Part shown: piece after piece, positions 1-6,667 of the stretch | Layout: every line of letters starts with the position of its first letter | Position numbering within the stretch: position 1 is the first letter of the stretch | Source of the DNA: an uncultured Lachnospiraceae bacterium | GTDB lineage: Bacteria; Bacillota; Clostridia; Lachnospirales; Lachnospiraceae | DNA: 33,822 nucleotides | Assembly (NCBI GenBank): GCA_947566705.1 | Contig: CANOLA010000031.1 | Coordinates: 1-33,822 of the forward strand | Direction of reading: 5' to 3' | The notes under the pieces: model-generated | What the model was told of the DNA's origin: nothing | Databases searched by the model: none | What the model saw: only the letters and a program-made list of their open reading frames with translations | Position numbers and translations under genes: made by a program

Positions 1-2
1 GA

Positions 3-440
3 CACAGACTGCCAGAGGATGTGGAGCGGTTTTATACATTGTGCGGTGGAATGGAATGTTTTTGGGATTATCCAGAGGAATATACTTCGGACGATGCAGG
101 ACCAATGCCCATAAGAATCTTGTCTCCAGAAGAGGTTGTTCATGCCAATTTGTCCAAGTTCGGAGAGGAATATGAGGATGATATTTCATCCGACTGGTAT
201 TTGATTGCAGATGCTTATAATGGAGATTACTTGTCGGTGGACTGTGGACAGAAACGGAATGGGTGGTGTTATCAAAGTTTTTGGGAGACATATGCCCACA
301 AAGGCAATTCTCCTATTATTGCAAAGTCCCTCACTGAATTACTGGTGCATTTGTTGGAGTACCAGGGAGATTATTTTTATTGGTTGGATGAAGATGGTGC
401 TGTGGGAACGTTTGCAGGGTACGGGGATGCGTACCAATAA
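3..440 (+). CDS. SUKH (SMI1/KNR4) family immunity protein, 5' end outside window
   Basis: The frame is open from the first bases of the window. A GTG at 21 could be read as a start, but the preceding in-frame codons give H-R-L-P-E-D, and 'LPEDVERFYTLCGG' is the typical opening of SMI1/KNR4 (SUKH) domains, so the gene most likely begins upstream. Further family-like features are the aromatic-rich 'SSDWYLIADAYNGDYLSV' core strand pair and the C-terminal helix 'SLTELLVHLL'. SUKH proteins are known mainly as immunity proteins that bind and neutralise contact-dependent or Rhs/WapA nuclease toxins. The toxin and immunity scraps that follow fit that role. A terminator-like hairpin lies 26 bp past the stop. 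The family call is from memory of the fold's motifs; the toxin partner is not visible. Confidence 0.75.
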   Translation, partial: HRLPEDVERFYTLCGGMECFWDYPEEYTSDDAGPMPIRILSPEEVVHANLSKFGEEYEDDISSDWYLIADAYNGDYLSVDCGQKRNGWCYQSFWETYAHKGNSPIIAKSLTELLVHLLEYQGDYFYWLDEDGAVGTFAGYGDAYQ

Positions 441-465
441 TGATACATTGATAGCTGTCATGTGT

Positions 466-509
466 AAAACAGTATCAGGGGGACTGAAAGATTCCTTTGA
501 CGCTGTTTT
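466..509 (+). terminator. Terminator-like hairpin after the SUKH gene
   Basis: AAAACAG (466-472) pairs with CTGTTTT (503-509). An inner arm TCAGGGGGA (475-483) pairs with TTCCTTTGA (492-500) if G-U pairs are allowed. The U-rich 3' arm and following ATTATATT suit an intrinsic terminator. The wobble content keeps confidence moderate. Confidence 0.5.
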
Positions 510-651
510 ATTATATTAAAGTAATATTATATTAGCTTTATTGCTATAGATATTTTGAGCCAGCTATAATATAGAAAATAATAATATTTTATAACACATA
601 TTTATTACACAACATATTAAAAATTATTTTATAAAATTTGGGTGGGATTGA
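510..651. other. AT-rich spacer, no gene seen
   Basis: Very AT-rich sequence with stops in all frames. I see no convincing promoter, repeat or RNA. It separates the SUKH gene from the next toxin remnant. Confidence 0.6.
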
Positions 652-825
652 GAAGGGGAAGAAAAACAGAAGCAAAAGGGAACACACTGGTATATAGGAA
701 GTGGAAGGAGGCAGACATTAAAACACTGGAACTACGGGCGCAAAGGGAAAGTGTCTGGGTATAATGTTGTTCAGGATATAATAGAAACAGCATATCCGGT
801 ATATGGAAAAAAGGAAAGGATATAG
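652..825 (+). pseudogene. C-terminal remnant of a polymorphic toxin frame
   Basis: After a TGA at 649, this frame stays open for about 57 codons and ends at TAG 823-825. It has no plausible start of its own. The translation looks like real protein: 'KGTHWYIGSGRRQT', then 'LKHWNYGRKGKVSGYNVVQ', then 'DIIETAYPVYGKKERI'. The next gene begins at 827, one base after the stop, which is the usual arrangement of a toxin C-terminus and its cognate immunity gene in Rhs/WapA loci. I infer it is the surviving tail of a toxin cassette whose N-terminal part was deleted. I cannot name the toxin fold. The alternative is chance coding-like sequence. Confidence 0.5.
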
Positions 826-826
826 T

Positions 827-1249
827 GTGAATCTGGTTATTGAACAGGACAGTTTGTTATCTCGGTATGATAGTTTGTCAGGTAAGGAGATTGTATACGG
901 AAATTTCTATCTTGAGGTTGCAGGCATATTTTATTCATCTGAACATTGGAATGATTTTGTGGTGAGGCTATTAATGTCTTGGTCACATAATTTATTAAAT
1001 AACAGAAGGGGAGTGTTGTGCTTTTTTGATGGACCATATGAAATAAAGTTTGTCCAAGAAAAAAATATAACGCTTACTTTGGAAGAAATAGGGGAATACC
1101 AAATAGAGATTGATGAATTCTATGAAGGCTTGTCTCGATGTTTGATTATTGTTGAGAGGTATATTAAAGAAAATAACATACTTATTGATAGACAAAAGGT
1201 AATACGAAAATATATAAATCAATTAAAAAATATTGCTAATATCAATTGA
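827..1249 (+). CDS. Small hypothetical protein, candidate immunity protein
   Basis: An ATG at 803 opens the same frame but has no ribosome binding site and lies inside the upstream toxin remnant. The GTG at 827 has AAGGAAAGGA (811-820) 6 bp upstream and is preferred, giving 140 residues. The product is soluble, acidic to neutral, and rich in aromatic residues, with no signal peptide or membrane segment. It reads 'FYLEVAGIFYSSEHWNDFVV' early and a helical, lysine-rich C-terminus. I do not recognise the family. Its position one base after a toxin tail, and the size, suggest the immunity partner of that toxin; this is inference from context only. Confidence 0.6.
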   Translation: MNLVIEQDSLLSRYDSLSGKEIVYGNFYLEVAGIFYSSEHWNDFVVRLLMSWSHNLLNNRRGVLCFFDGPYEIKFVQEKNITLTLEEIGEYQIEIDEFYEGLSRCLIIVERYIKENNILIDRQKVIRKYINQLKNIANIN

Positions 1250-1270
1250 GGATAGTATTGATTTATTATT

Positions 1271-1647
1271 TCACTGAATGACCTTACTCAGATTACTGAT
1301 GATGGTCTTTGGAATTTTATACCTACGATGACAACTACAACCTTCTTTCTGTAGCGGATGCCAGGGGGGCAGTGACCATCTATGCCTATGACAAGATGAA
1401 CCGCAACGTTTCCATTACGGACGATGAGGGAAATGTCACAGTCTTCGCATACAACGGCCTGTCACTGCAGACCTCAGCCACGGATGCAAAGGGAAATGTG
1501 ACAGAGTAAGAGTATGACGGAAACGGCAACCGGACAAAAGTCATATACCCGGACAAAACCACAGTTGAAACCGGTTATGACCAGAGGGGAAGAATCATCT
1601 GGCAGAAAGAAGGCATAAGGGATTATTTGTTTAACCAGGAAAAATAG
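1271..1647 (+). pseudogene. RHS/YD-repeat fragment, frameshifted and interrupted by a stop
   Basis: The sequence contains successive YD-type repeats: 'YDDNYNLLSVADARGAV', 'YAYDKMNRNVSITDDEGNVT', 'FAYNGLSLQTSATDAKGNVT', 'YDGNGNRTKVIYPDKTTVET'. These build the toxin-encapsulating beta shell of Rhs/WapA proteins. The first stretch ('SLNDLTQITDDGLWNF', from 1271) lies in a different frame from the rest, and adding one T to the T4 run at 1315-1318 joins them. A TAA at 1507-1509 then replaces what is usually a Tyr codon between repeats, and the frame ends at TAG 1645-1647. No start or C-terminal toxin remains, so this is a dead internal fragment of a much longer gene. Confidence 0.8.
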
Positions 1648-1709
1648 ATATAGGCAGGCGAGGGAAATGAAAGGGCATACTTTACCCACGGGGGTGAATG
1701 TAAAAGAAG

Positions 1710-1738
1710 TGTACAAATTCAGGAAAATAGGATATAAT
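1710..1738 (+). promoter_or_regulatory. Candidate sigma-A promoter for the MntA/HepT pair
   Basis: TGTACA (1710-1715), a 17-bp spacer, then a perfect TATAAT (1733-1738), 50 bp ahead of the mntA start. The -35 element is imperfect. Confidence 0.45.
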
Positions 1739-1787
1739 ATGAGTAATGGTAAATGAGATATGGTATTTGCCATTGGGAGGGATGATT

Positions 1788-2129
1788 ATGCCACAGGTCA
1801 TGCAGGATTTGATGGATCAATATATTCTGGAAATTAAAAAAATATATGGTACGCATCTGCGAAAGATCATTTTATATGGATCTTATGCCAGGGGGGACTA
1901 CAGACCGGATTCTGATGTAGATATTATGATATTGCTTGACATATCTGATATGGAATTAAAGGCGTACAGCGAGCAGCTTTCTTACATGACATACGATTTT
2001 AATCTCGATCATAATCTGGACATTAAACCGTTTGCAAAGAGTGAAGAACATTTTCAAAAGTGGCTATTAAACTATCCGTTTTATGCAAATGTGAATAAAG
2101 AGGGGGTTGTTTTATATGGAGCCGCCTAA
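1788..2129 (+). CDS. mntA: MNT-type nucleotidyltransferase, MntA-like antitoxin
   Basis: About 113 residues, the size of minimal nucleotidyltransferases. The catalytic signature is present: G31-S32 in 'LYGSYARGDYRPDSDVDI', followed by D43-x-D45, the metal-binding pair. I chose ATG 1788 because GGGAGG (1775-1780) lies 7 bp upstream; ATG 1782 and ATG 1746 are further possible starts in frame. It overlaps the HEPN gene by 14 bp, so the two are translationally coupled. In known type VII systems MntA transfers AMP to the HEPN toxin and silences it. All visible catalytic residues are retained, so the gene looks functional. The function of this particular copy is inferred from family and pairing. 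Confidence 0.85.
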   Translation: MPQVMQDLMDQYILEIKKIYGTHLRKIILYGSYARGDYRPDSDVDIMILLDISDMELKAYSEQLSYMTYDFNLDHNLDIKPFAKSEEHFQKWLLNYPFYANVNKEGVVLYGAA

Positions 2130-2529
2130 AGAAACAATTGGTACAAAGAAGGATCTTGTTTTATATCGTCTGCAGACGGCCAGGTCAGATTTAAAATCAG
2201 CAGGGATTCTGTTGGAAGCAGGAGAATACAGGGGAGCAAATAACAGGGCATATTATGCAATCTTTCATGCAATTAATGCTATACATGCAGTAGGCGGAAA
2301 GGCGTATAAGCGACATAAGGATGCAATTGGAAGTTTCAATAAAGATTATGTTAAAACTGGGATTTTTCCAAGAGAGATAGGAAGAAAAATTGCTGAAGCT
2401 GAAGAAATCCGGCATGTTAGTGATTATGATGATTTTTATATTGCCAGCCGTGAGGAATCACAACGGCAAGTGGCTGTAGCAGAGAAATTTCTTCAAATGG
2501 CAGAGCAATATTGTATGGCACACATATAA
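2116..2529 (+). CDS. hepT: HEPN-domain protein, HepT-like toxin RNase
   Basis: About 137 residues with the HEPN active-site pattern R-x6-H in 'NNRAYYAIFHAIN' (R44 and H51). Helices before it ('RLQTARSDLKSAGILLEAGE') and after it match the four-helix HEPN bundle. ATG 2116 follows GAGGGG at about 10 bp; a TTG at 2107 is possible but overlaps the binding site. HEPN proteins paired with MNT partners are ribonuclease toxins that cleave RNA when not modified by the partner. The R-x4-H-x-Y form described for Shewanella HepT is not seen here: the residue two after His is Ile, so the site of any AMPylation is unclear. Length and catalytic residues suggest an intact gene. Confidence 0.85.
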   Translation: MEPPKETIGTKKDLVLYRLQTARSDLKSAGILLEAGEYRGANNRAYYAIFHAINAIHAVGGKAYKRHKDAIGSFNKDYVKTGIFPREIGRKIAEAEEIRHVSDYDDFYIASREESQRQVAVAEKFLQMAEQYCMAHI

Positions 2530-2940
2530 TGAAATCTACTGGGAATAGGGAAGAGCAGAAAGCAAAAGAGTATCTTGAAGTTTATAGAATACAGAGCTGA
2601 TAAGTCAACTGACAGGTCAATTTGTTGGAGGCAGTAAGAGAATGGTTTGCCACCATATGAATTTCCTAAAGTGATTAACATAGAATTGGTAAGTGAAAAA
2701 TAAAGTGGATTTTAGGACTGTGTTTCACTATCTTGATATTATCATAACAGCGGATTTCATAGGAAATGAGTTTTTCAATCAACAAATAAGTTTTGCACAA
2801 TTATGGAGGATTTATTAATCCTCCATAATTAGTAAGAAAGATATTTGAAAATATTTTATTGAAGATGACTGCTGTATAATATGTTGATTAACAAAAGAAA
2901 ATAGCAAGGTAGAAAACTAAGCCGAATATTCCGCTGGTGT
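2530..2940. other. Intergenic stretch with one inverted repeat, no gene seen
   Basis: About 410 bp without a convincing gene. Around 2640-2700 a short frame reads 'ENGLPPYEFPKVINIELVSE' and may be a coding scrap, but nothing supports an identity. A perfect TATAAT at 2875-2880 lacks a good -35 partner. The only strong structure is the inverted repeat at 2799-2830, listed separately. Confidence 0.5.
2799..2830. repeat. Perfect 14-bp inverted repeat
   Basis: AATTATGGAGGATT (2799-2812), a TATT loop, then AATCCTCCATAATT (2817-2830). All 14 pairs are exact. There is no T tract on the plus strand, so it is not a classical intrinsic terminator. One arm contains GGAGG and the other CCTCC. It could be a terminator, a mobile-element end or a protein-binding dyad. 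Confidence 0.7.
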
Positions 2941-3264
2941 GTGTTTGAGCAAAGTGAAAGGAATGATCAAATTATTGAAAGCAGATTAAAAAGTATCATT
3001 AAGAATAATAGAAATATATTATTGGAATTGGGTATAACAATAGACGAAATAAAGAATTCGGATCTTGGGTTTGTTGAAAATGCAGAGCAGGTAGATTTAT
3101 TTAGATCTAAAACATTTGCAAGAATTACACTATTTCAATCTTACAGATTGTATATCCAGATTCTTGATATTGAAACAGAAAAAACCGTATTTTTCTGGGA
3201 TGATATTTTAGCGGAAAAGGAAAATCTGGAAGACTTTATTATTCAGGTTATTAAAAAAATGTAA
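2941..3264 (+). CDS. Small hypothetical protein between RHS remnants
   Basis: A 107-residue frame from GTG 2941. The start has no good ribosome binding site, and the frame stays open upstream to a TAG at 2902, so the true start is uncertain and the gene may be a truncated remnant. The product is soluble and charged, with an N-terminal helix-rich part ('ERNDQIIESRLKSIIKNN') and an aromatic central strand region ('LFQSYRLYIQILDIETEKT'). It ends in a helix with two lysines before Met. I do not recognise the family. Lying between two Rhs fragments, it is most simply an orphan immunity gene, but this is positional inference. Confidence 0.45.
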   Translation: MFEQSERNDQIIESRLKSIIKNNRNILLELGITIDEIKNSDLGFVENAEQVDLFRSKTFARITLFQSYRLYIQILDIETEKTVFFWDDILAEKENLEDFIIQVIKKM

Positions 3265-3288
3265 TAAGGCATTAATTCATGATGATAG

Positions 3289-3366
3289 TGTCATTCCTTC
3301 AACAGACCACACTACACCTACAATGCAGTCGGAAATGTTCTTGAGACTGTCAGTAATGAGAGATAA
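3289..3366 (+). pseudogene. Short RHS/YD-repeat scrap
   Basis: Between TAG 3286 and TAA 3364, the frame reads 'NRPHYTYNAVGNVLETVSNE', the consensus of one YD repeat (Y-x-Y-N-x-x-G-N-x-x). It has no start and is a relic of the same kind of Rhs gene as the fragment at 1271-1647. Confidence 0.65.
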
Positions 3367-3372
3367 TTACAT

Positions 3373-3528
3373 ATGGAGAAATTTAAAGAAAAACTATTAA
3401 AGACTATTAATATTTGTAATGCTGAATTGATAAACAGAAAAAATGGGGTGCTTGGCGAAAGCACAGAAGAACAACTGGAAAAATGTCTTTTGCCAGAATT
3501 AAATAATGAATACAAGATGTTGTACTAA
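3373..3528 (+). CDS. 51-residue hypothetical ORF, possible truncated immunity protein
   Basis: ATG 3373 to TAA 3526-3528 encodes 51 residues, with a weak purine-rich site (GAGAG, 3358-3362) about 10 bp upstream. The protein starts with a lysine-rich helix ('MEKFKEKLLKTINICNAEL') and continues 'NRKNGVLGESTEEQLEKC', then 'LLPELNNEYKML'. It looks like coding sequence and may be the N-terminal part of a longer immunity protein, since the same frame continues past the stop into the next toxin remnant. I have no family assignment. Confidence 0.4.
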   Translation: MEKFKEKLLKTINICNAELINRKNGVLGESTEEQLEKCLLPELNNEYKMLY

Positions 3529-3735
3529 AATGAAGTTGTAACACCCCAACTTAATAGGGTTTCTCCAAAACGGATTTCAGACTAAGCCAGGGAAAATGGA
3601 TGGACAGTTGGATCTTTGGGGAAAGGTAGTTTAGCAGGGATTCCATATGAACAAGGCAGTGGATTAAAAATGTATGAACCAAACGGAATTGTAAGATATT
3701 ATATAAATGGAGTAAAGTGGTGGAAAAAGACATAG
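3529..3735 (+). pseudogene. Polymorphic toxin C-terminal remnant with internal stop
   Basis: This frame continues directly from the stop at 3526. It reads 'VVTPQLNRVSPKRISD', a TAA at 3583-3585, then 'ARENGWTVGSLGKGSLAGI', 'PYEQGSGLKMYEPNGIVRY', 'YINGVKWWKKT', and ends at TAG 3733-3735. The glycine-rich, 'GWTVGSLGKGS'-type composition and termination inside the start of a small downstream gene are typical of exchangeable toxin tips in Rhs/WapA proteins. No start codon fits and the stop at 3583 interrupts it, so it is a relic. The toxin activity cannot be named from sequence alone. Confidence 0.55.
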
Positions 3736-4085
3736 AAGACATAATGCAGTTTTATGACAGTTTTGTATACATAGTAGAGCAAATATCTTTAGACGCAGAA
3801 AAACAAATTTCCAAATTGATGGGGACAGTTGTTGCAGATGAACTTGCAAGTGATTTTAGTGAAATAGGGATGGTGTATGCAAAAGAGTTACTGGATAATG
3901 AGTGGATAACTAAAGAACAGTATACTATTGCAAAATCTATAGATGAAATGCTGGCTGGTATGTCTAAAAGGAATGAACTGTGGACAGAAGATGCTTTGAT
4001 AAACGCCGAAGAATGGGAGAACTGTAGAAAAAAAGGAAGAAAGCTTTTACAAATGTTGCATCTATCCTGCGACGGAGGAAACTGA
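3717..4085 (+). CDS. Small hypothetical protein, candidate immunity partner of the overlapping toxin remnant
   Basis: 122 residues from GTG 3717, or 121 from GTG 3720. GGAG at 3708-3711 is 5 or 8 bp away respectively, so 3720 has the better spacing. The start overlaps the end of the toxin remnant by 19 bp, a coupling seen for toxin/immunity pairs. The protein is acidic and almost wholly helical in appearance ('VEKDIEDIMQFYDSFVYIV', 'MGTVVADELASDFSEIGMVY', 'EWITKEQYTIAKSIDEML'), without signal peptide or membrane helix. The family is not recognised. The frame is intact although its toxin is not, a common state for orphan immunity genes. The role is inference from position. Confidence 0.6.
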   Translation: MVEKDIEDIMQFYDSFVYIVEQISLDAEKQISKLMGTVVADELASDFSEIGMVYAKELLDNEWITKEQYTIAKSIDEMLAGMSKRNELWTEDALINAEEWENCRKKGRKLLQMLHLSCDGGN

Positions 4086-4091
4086 CCAACA

Positions 4092-4298
4092 ATGAAAGAA
4101 CCGGTGATATACAGTGACACGGTTGATACTTTGATTTTAACGGAATCCGGCCTGCGTCCAATTGAGGAAATACATGCAGGTGATTATGTCTGGTCGGAAA
4201 ACACCAAGACCGGGGAGAAGGAACTGAAAAGAGGACTCTCGTTAGGTCAAACGAGAAGTAGCTCACTACAATCTTCAAATGATTATCGCAGGCTTTAA
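4092..4298 (+). pseudogene. Truncated Hint (pretoxin-Hint) domain remnant
   Basis: The translation contains 'LILTESGLRPIEEIHAGDYV' and 'WSENTKTGEKELKR', which match the first part of Hint self-cleavage domains that sit before toxin tips in Rhs proteins. The catalytic N-terminal Cys that normally precedes 'GT-ILT' is missing; the residues there are S-D-T-V-D-T. After ELKR the similarity stops abruptly and about 20 unrelated residues follow, so the 3' part of the domain is deleted. A GGAGG at 4075-4079 precedes ATG 4092 by 12 bp. The scrap is unlikely to be functional. Confidence 0.7.
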
Positions 4299-4631
4299 GG
4301 TAAATAATGAGCGAGCAGATGCTGAAAAGCCACATATGGGACTTACCACATGGGCAGCAGCGCCGGAAGGTAAGATTGTAAAAAGCGATGTCAGCATTGC
4401 GAAGAATTATCTTTCAGAGCAAGAGATGCGTTTGTTAGAGCGTATTGTATCTGCTTATTTGGATTTGGCAGATGACAGAGAAGTTTTGCAGGATGCAGGA
4501 AAAATCACAGCAGAGATTGCCAAGGCAAAAGTGGAGACAGAATTTGAAAATACCGTGTTGTTCAGGACAGATTGTTTATGTTCGACTTTGATAAATATCT
4601 ATTGGAATTAGAGGGAAATGTAAAGAAATAA
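4279..4631 (+). pseudogene. RhuM-family protein, 3' remnant with frameshift
   Basis: 'ADAEKPHMGLTTWAAAPEGK' followed by 'KSDVSIAKNYLSEQEMRLLE' is highly characteristic of the RhuM virulence-protein family, which is often associated with restriction and toxin islands and has no firm biochemical role. The first half of the usual protein (more than 300 residues) is missing; similarity begins near 4310. At 4547-4550 a run of four A should be five: with one more A, the frame continues 'EFEKYRVVQDRLFMFDFDKY' and then L-L-E-L to the proper stop at TAA 4629-4631. Without it, the frame diverges and stops at 4609-4611. It is both truncated and frameshifted. Confidence 0.8.
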
Positions 4632-4895
4632 GTCGTGATTGTTCATACTTGGGATAGATAAGAGGGAGAATATAGTGTCGGAATCCTTTTTAAGTCGAGA
4701 CAGTGAAATCCGGTAACTTGATACTAAGTCTGTTAATGGACAATGGATCAGCAGAGTTCATGACCTTACTTTGGAGATAAAATTAGAAACGTTTAAACAG
4801 TCAAATTTGGAAAATGCAGCAGAATATCATGCCATAAAATTGGGGTAGGAGTTGAGCAGGCAAAGTAAGGTGATTCCGGTATAGTGATTATGGAT
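4632..4895. other. Gene-poor spacer with a possible coding scrap
   Basis: No intact gene. Between TAA 4714 and TAG 4846 a frame without a start reads 'KSVNGQWISRVHDLTLEIKL' and 'ETFKQSNLENAAEYHAIKLG', which looks like protein but is unassigned. It marks the right border of the accessory region before the convergent minus-strand chemotaxis genes. Confidence 0.4.
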
Positions 4896-4952
4896 ACATC
4901 AAAAAAGGCATAAAGCCTGATTAAATTACCAGTCCTTTATGCCTTTTGATGT
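4896..4952 (-). terminator. Intrinsic terminator of the SBP-MCP unit
   Basis: The arms 4896-4915 and 4935-4952 pair over about 18 bp (ACATCAAAA-AGGCATAAAG against CTTTATGCCTTTTGATGT), with two extra A on the left arm. Read on the minus strand it lies 32 bp after the MCP stop, and the second arm runs CTTTATGCC then six T. It may work in both directions. Confidence 0.75.
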
Positions 4953-4983
4953 TTCAATATTTATAATCCATCTTACCCATCCC

Positions 4984-6657
4984 CTAAAGCCTGAACCTCG
5001 ACGTAATATTCCGCAGCTTTTCCGCAGATTCCTTACAGTTTGTCGTCCGGTCAAACGTTTCCGACGTCAGTTTCACAACATCCGTGGTCTTTTCCGCAAT
5101 ATTGTTGACACCGAGCTGTGCCCCGCTGATTGTGCTGTTAATGCCCTCCGTGGAGGTGGCAATCTGCGCAATATTGTGTTTTAATTCCCTGACTTCATGG
5201 TTTGTCTGGTTCATAAAATCCTCAATTGACTGGGCGGCGCTGCTGTATTCATTGCTGGATTCCATAAAGCTGGAATAGTCTGCCATAACCCTGTTTTCCA
5301 GAAAATCCAGCGTGTCCATCAGGCACTGGATTAATGTTTCTATGGACAGGTTTACCTGGTTTACAATGGTTACAATATCTCCGCTTGTATCGGTGGACTG
5401 GGTTGCAAGTTTGGCGATTTCACCTGCAACAACCGCAAATCCTTTGCCCTGTTCCCCTGCCCTGGCCGCTTCGATGGATGCATTCAGGGACAGAAGGGTT
5501 GTCTGCTCTGCAATCTCCTGGATGGCAGCTGCAAGCAGGTTAATCTTATTCACTTCCTTTGCCTGTTCAATTGCTTCTGTGGAAGTACTGCGTATCTTGC
5601 CATATAAACCAAGGGTTTCTTCCCTGGCGGATGTTGTTTTTTCGGCAATCTCAATTGTTTTATTCCGGACGCTGGTTGTAAGGCGGGTTCCGTCCTTTAT
5701 TTTATCCGCAACAGTAACAATGCTGCCGTTCATTTTTTTGATATTGTCATTTACCTTGTCTGCGGTAACTGAGGTTTCCGCCATACTGGCAACAAGTTCT
5801 TCGTTTGTGGACGAATTGATGACAGATACATCATTTACCTGTTCTGAAATATCATAAAGGGTATTGGCGTCAGAAACAAGTTTTTCTGAAATATCATCCA
5901 GCTGGGAAACAATATCCCGCAGCTGTTGTTTCATGTGGTCCACGGCAGTTCCCATGACTCCGATTTCATCGTTGGTCTTTGGTATCACATGGCTGCTGTT
6001 CAGATTTAATTCTGAAATATCATTTATTACTTTCGTAAGTGCAGATACAGGCCTGGTGATTTTGGAAGTCATAAAAAAGCCGGTAATTAGTGCAAGGAAA
6101 AGCAATGCTATGCCGATAACCAGTGAGTAAAGGGCAATGGAGTTGACAGGTTTTAACACATCTGCCTCGTCTGCCTGCACAACAACAACCCAGTCATTTA
6201 CCGTACACATAAAAGCAACGTAAACCGGCTTGCCGTCCACCTGGCATTTCCGGACATCCGCAGTTGTAACGAAACCTTCCTGAAGCTTTCCAACAACTTC
6301 TTCCACAACCGGATTGTTTTCAATTTTTGTGCCAACCTTTTCCGTGTTTTCATGGTAAAGGTAAACCCCGTCCGTGTCTACCAGGTATGCGTGGCTGGAA
6401 TCCATCGTACTGATCCCTGCGCTGTAAAGGATATATTCCAGACTGACCTCCAGATAATTGCGCTCAGTATCCCCGTAAAAGCTCTCATATAATGTCGCAG
6501 AAGTGGAAACACAGGTGTCATATAAATAACTCATGCACAGCTCTGTAATATTTTTCCGGTTGATTACATAGGAAACTGCCAGAATCCCGGAAATTAATAA
6601 AACAGAGGTGGCAGCGATTAATACTGCAATTTTGTATCGGATTGATTTCAGTTTCAT
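4984..6657 (-). CDS. Methyl-accepting chemotaxis protein with Cache sensor domain
   Basis: A membrane chemoreceptor of about 557 residues that signals to CheA/CheW. An in-frame ATG 42 bp upstream overlaps the preceding gene; ATG at 6657 is chosen because AGGAGG lies just before it. Order of parts: basic N-terminus and TM1 ('[20 protein letters not shown]', about 11-30), an extracellular sensor resembling a Cache/PAS fold ('[14 protein letters not shown]', '[16 protein letters not shown]'), TM2 (about 185-205), a HAMP linker, then a long coiled signalling domain. The conserved hairpin tip is clear: '[20 protein letters not shown]' followed by '[13 protein letters not shown]'. No CheR-binding pentapeptide is seen at the C-terminus. 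It starts 10 bp after a sugar-type solute-binding lipoprotein gene, suggesting a shared sensory task. The ligand is unknown. Confidence 0.93.
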   Translation of the reverse strand: MKLKSIRYKIAVLIAATSVLLISGILAVSYVINRKNITELCMSYLYDTCVSTSATLYESFYGDTERNYLEVSLEYILYSAGISTMDSSHAYLVDTDGVYLYHENTEKVGTKIENNPVVEEVVGKLQEGFVTTADVRKCQVDGKPVYVAFMCTVNDWVVVVQADEADVLKPVNSIALYSLVIGIALLFLALITGFFMTSKITRPVSALTKVINDISELNLNSSHVIPKTNDEIGVMGTAVDHMKQQLRDIVSQLDDISEKLVSDANTLYDISEQVNDVSVINSSTNEELVASMAETSVTADKVNDNIKKMNGSIVTVADKIKDGTRLTTSVRNKTIEIAEKTTSAREETLGLYGKIRSTSTEAIEQAKEVNKINLLAAAIQEIAEQTTLLSLNASIEAARAGEQGKGFAVVAGEIAKLATQSTDTSGDIVTIVNQVNLSIETLIQCLMDTLDFLENRVMADYSSFMESSNEYSSAAQSIEDFMNQTNHEVRELKHNIAQIATSTEGINSTISGAQLGVNNIAEKTTDVVKLTSETFDRTTNCKESAEKLRNITSRFRL

Positions 6658-6667
6658 GTTTTTCCTC

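Noticed and set aside
205-519. Second plus-strand frame overlapping the SUKH gene
   Set aside because: Frame-shifted shadow; the SUKH frame has family motifs and this one does not.
5312-5857. 181-codon plus-strand frame opposite the MCP gene
   Set aside because: Ser/Val/Ala-rich shadow of the MCP coiled coil; no independent support.
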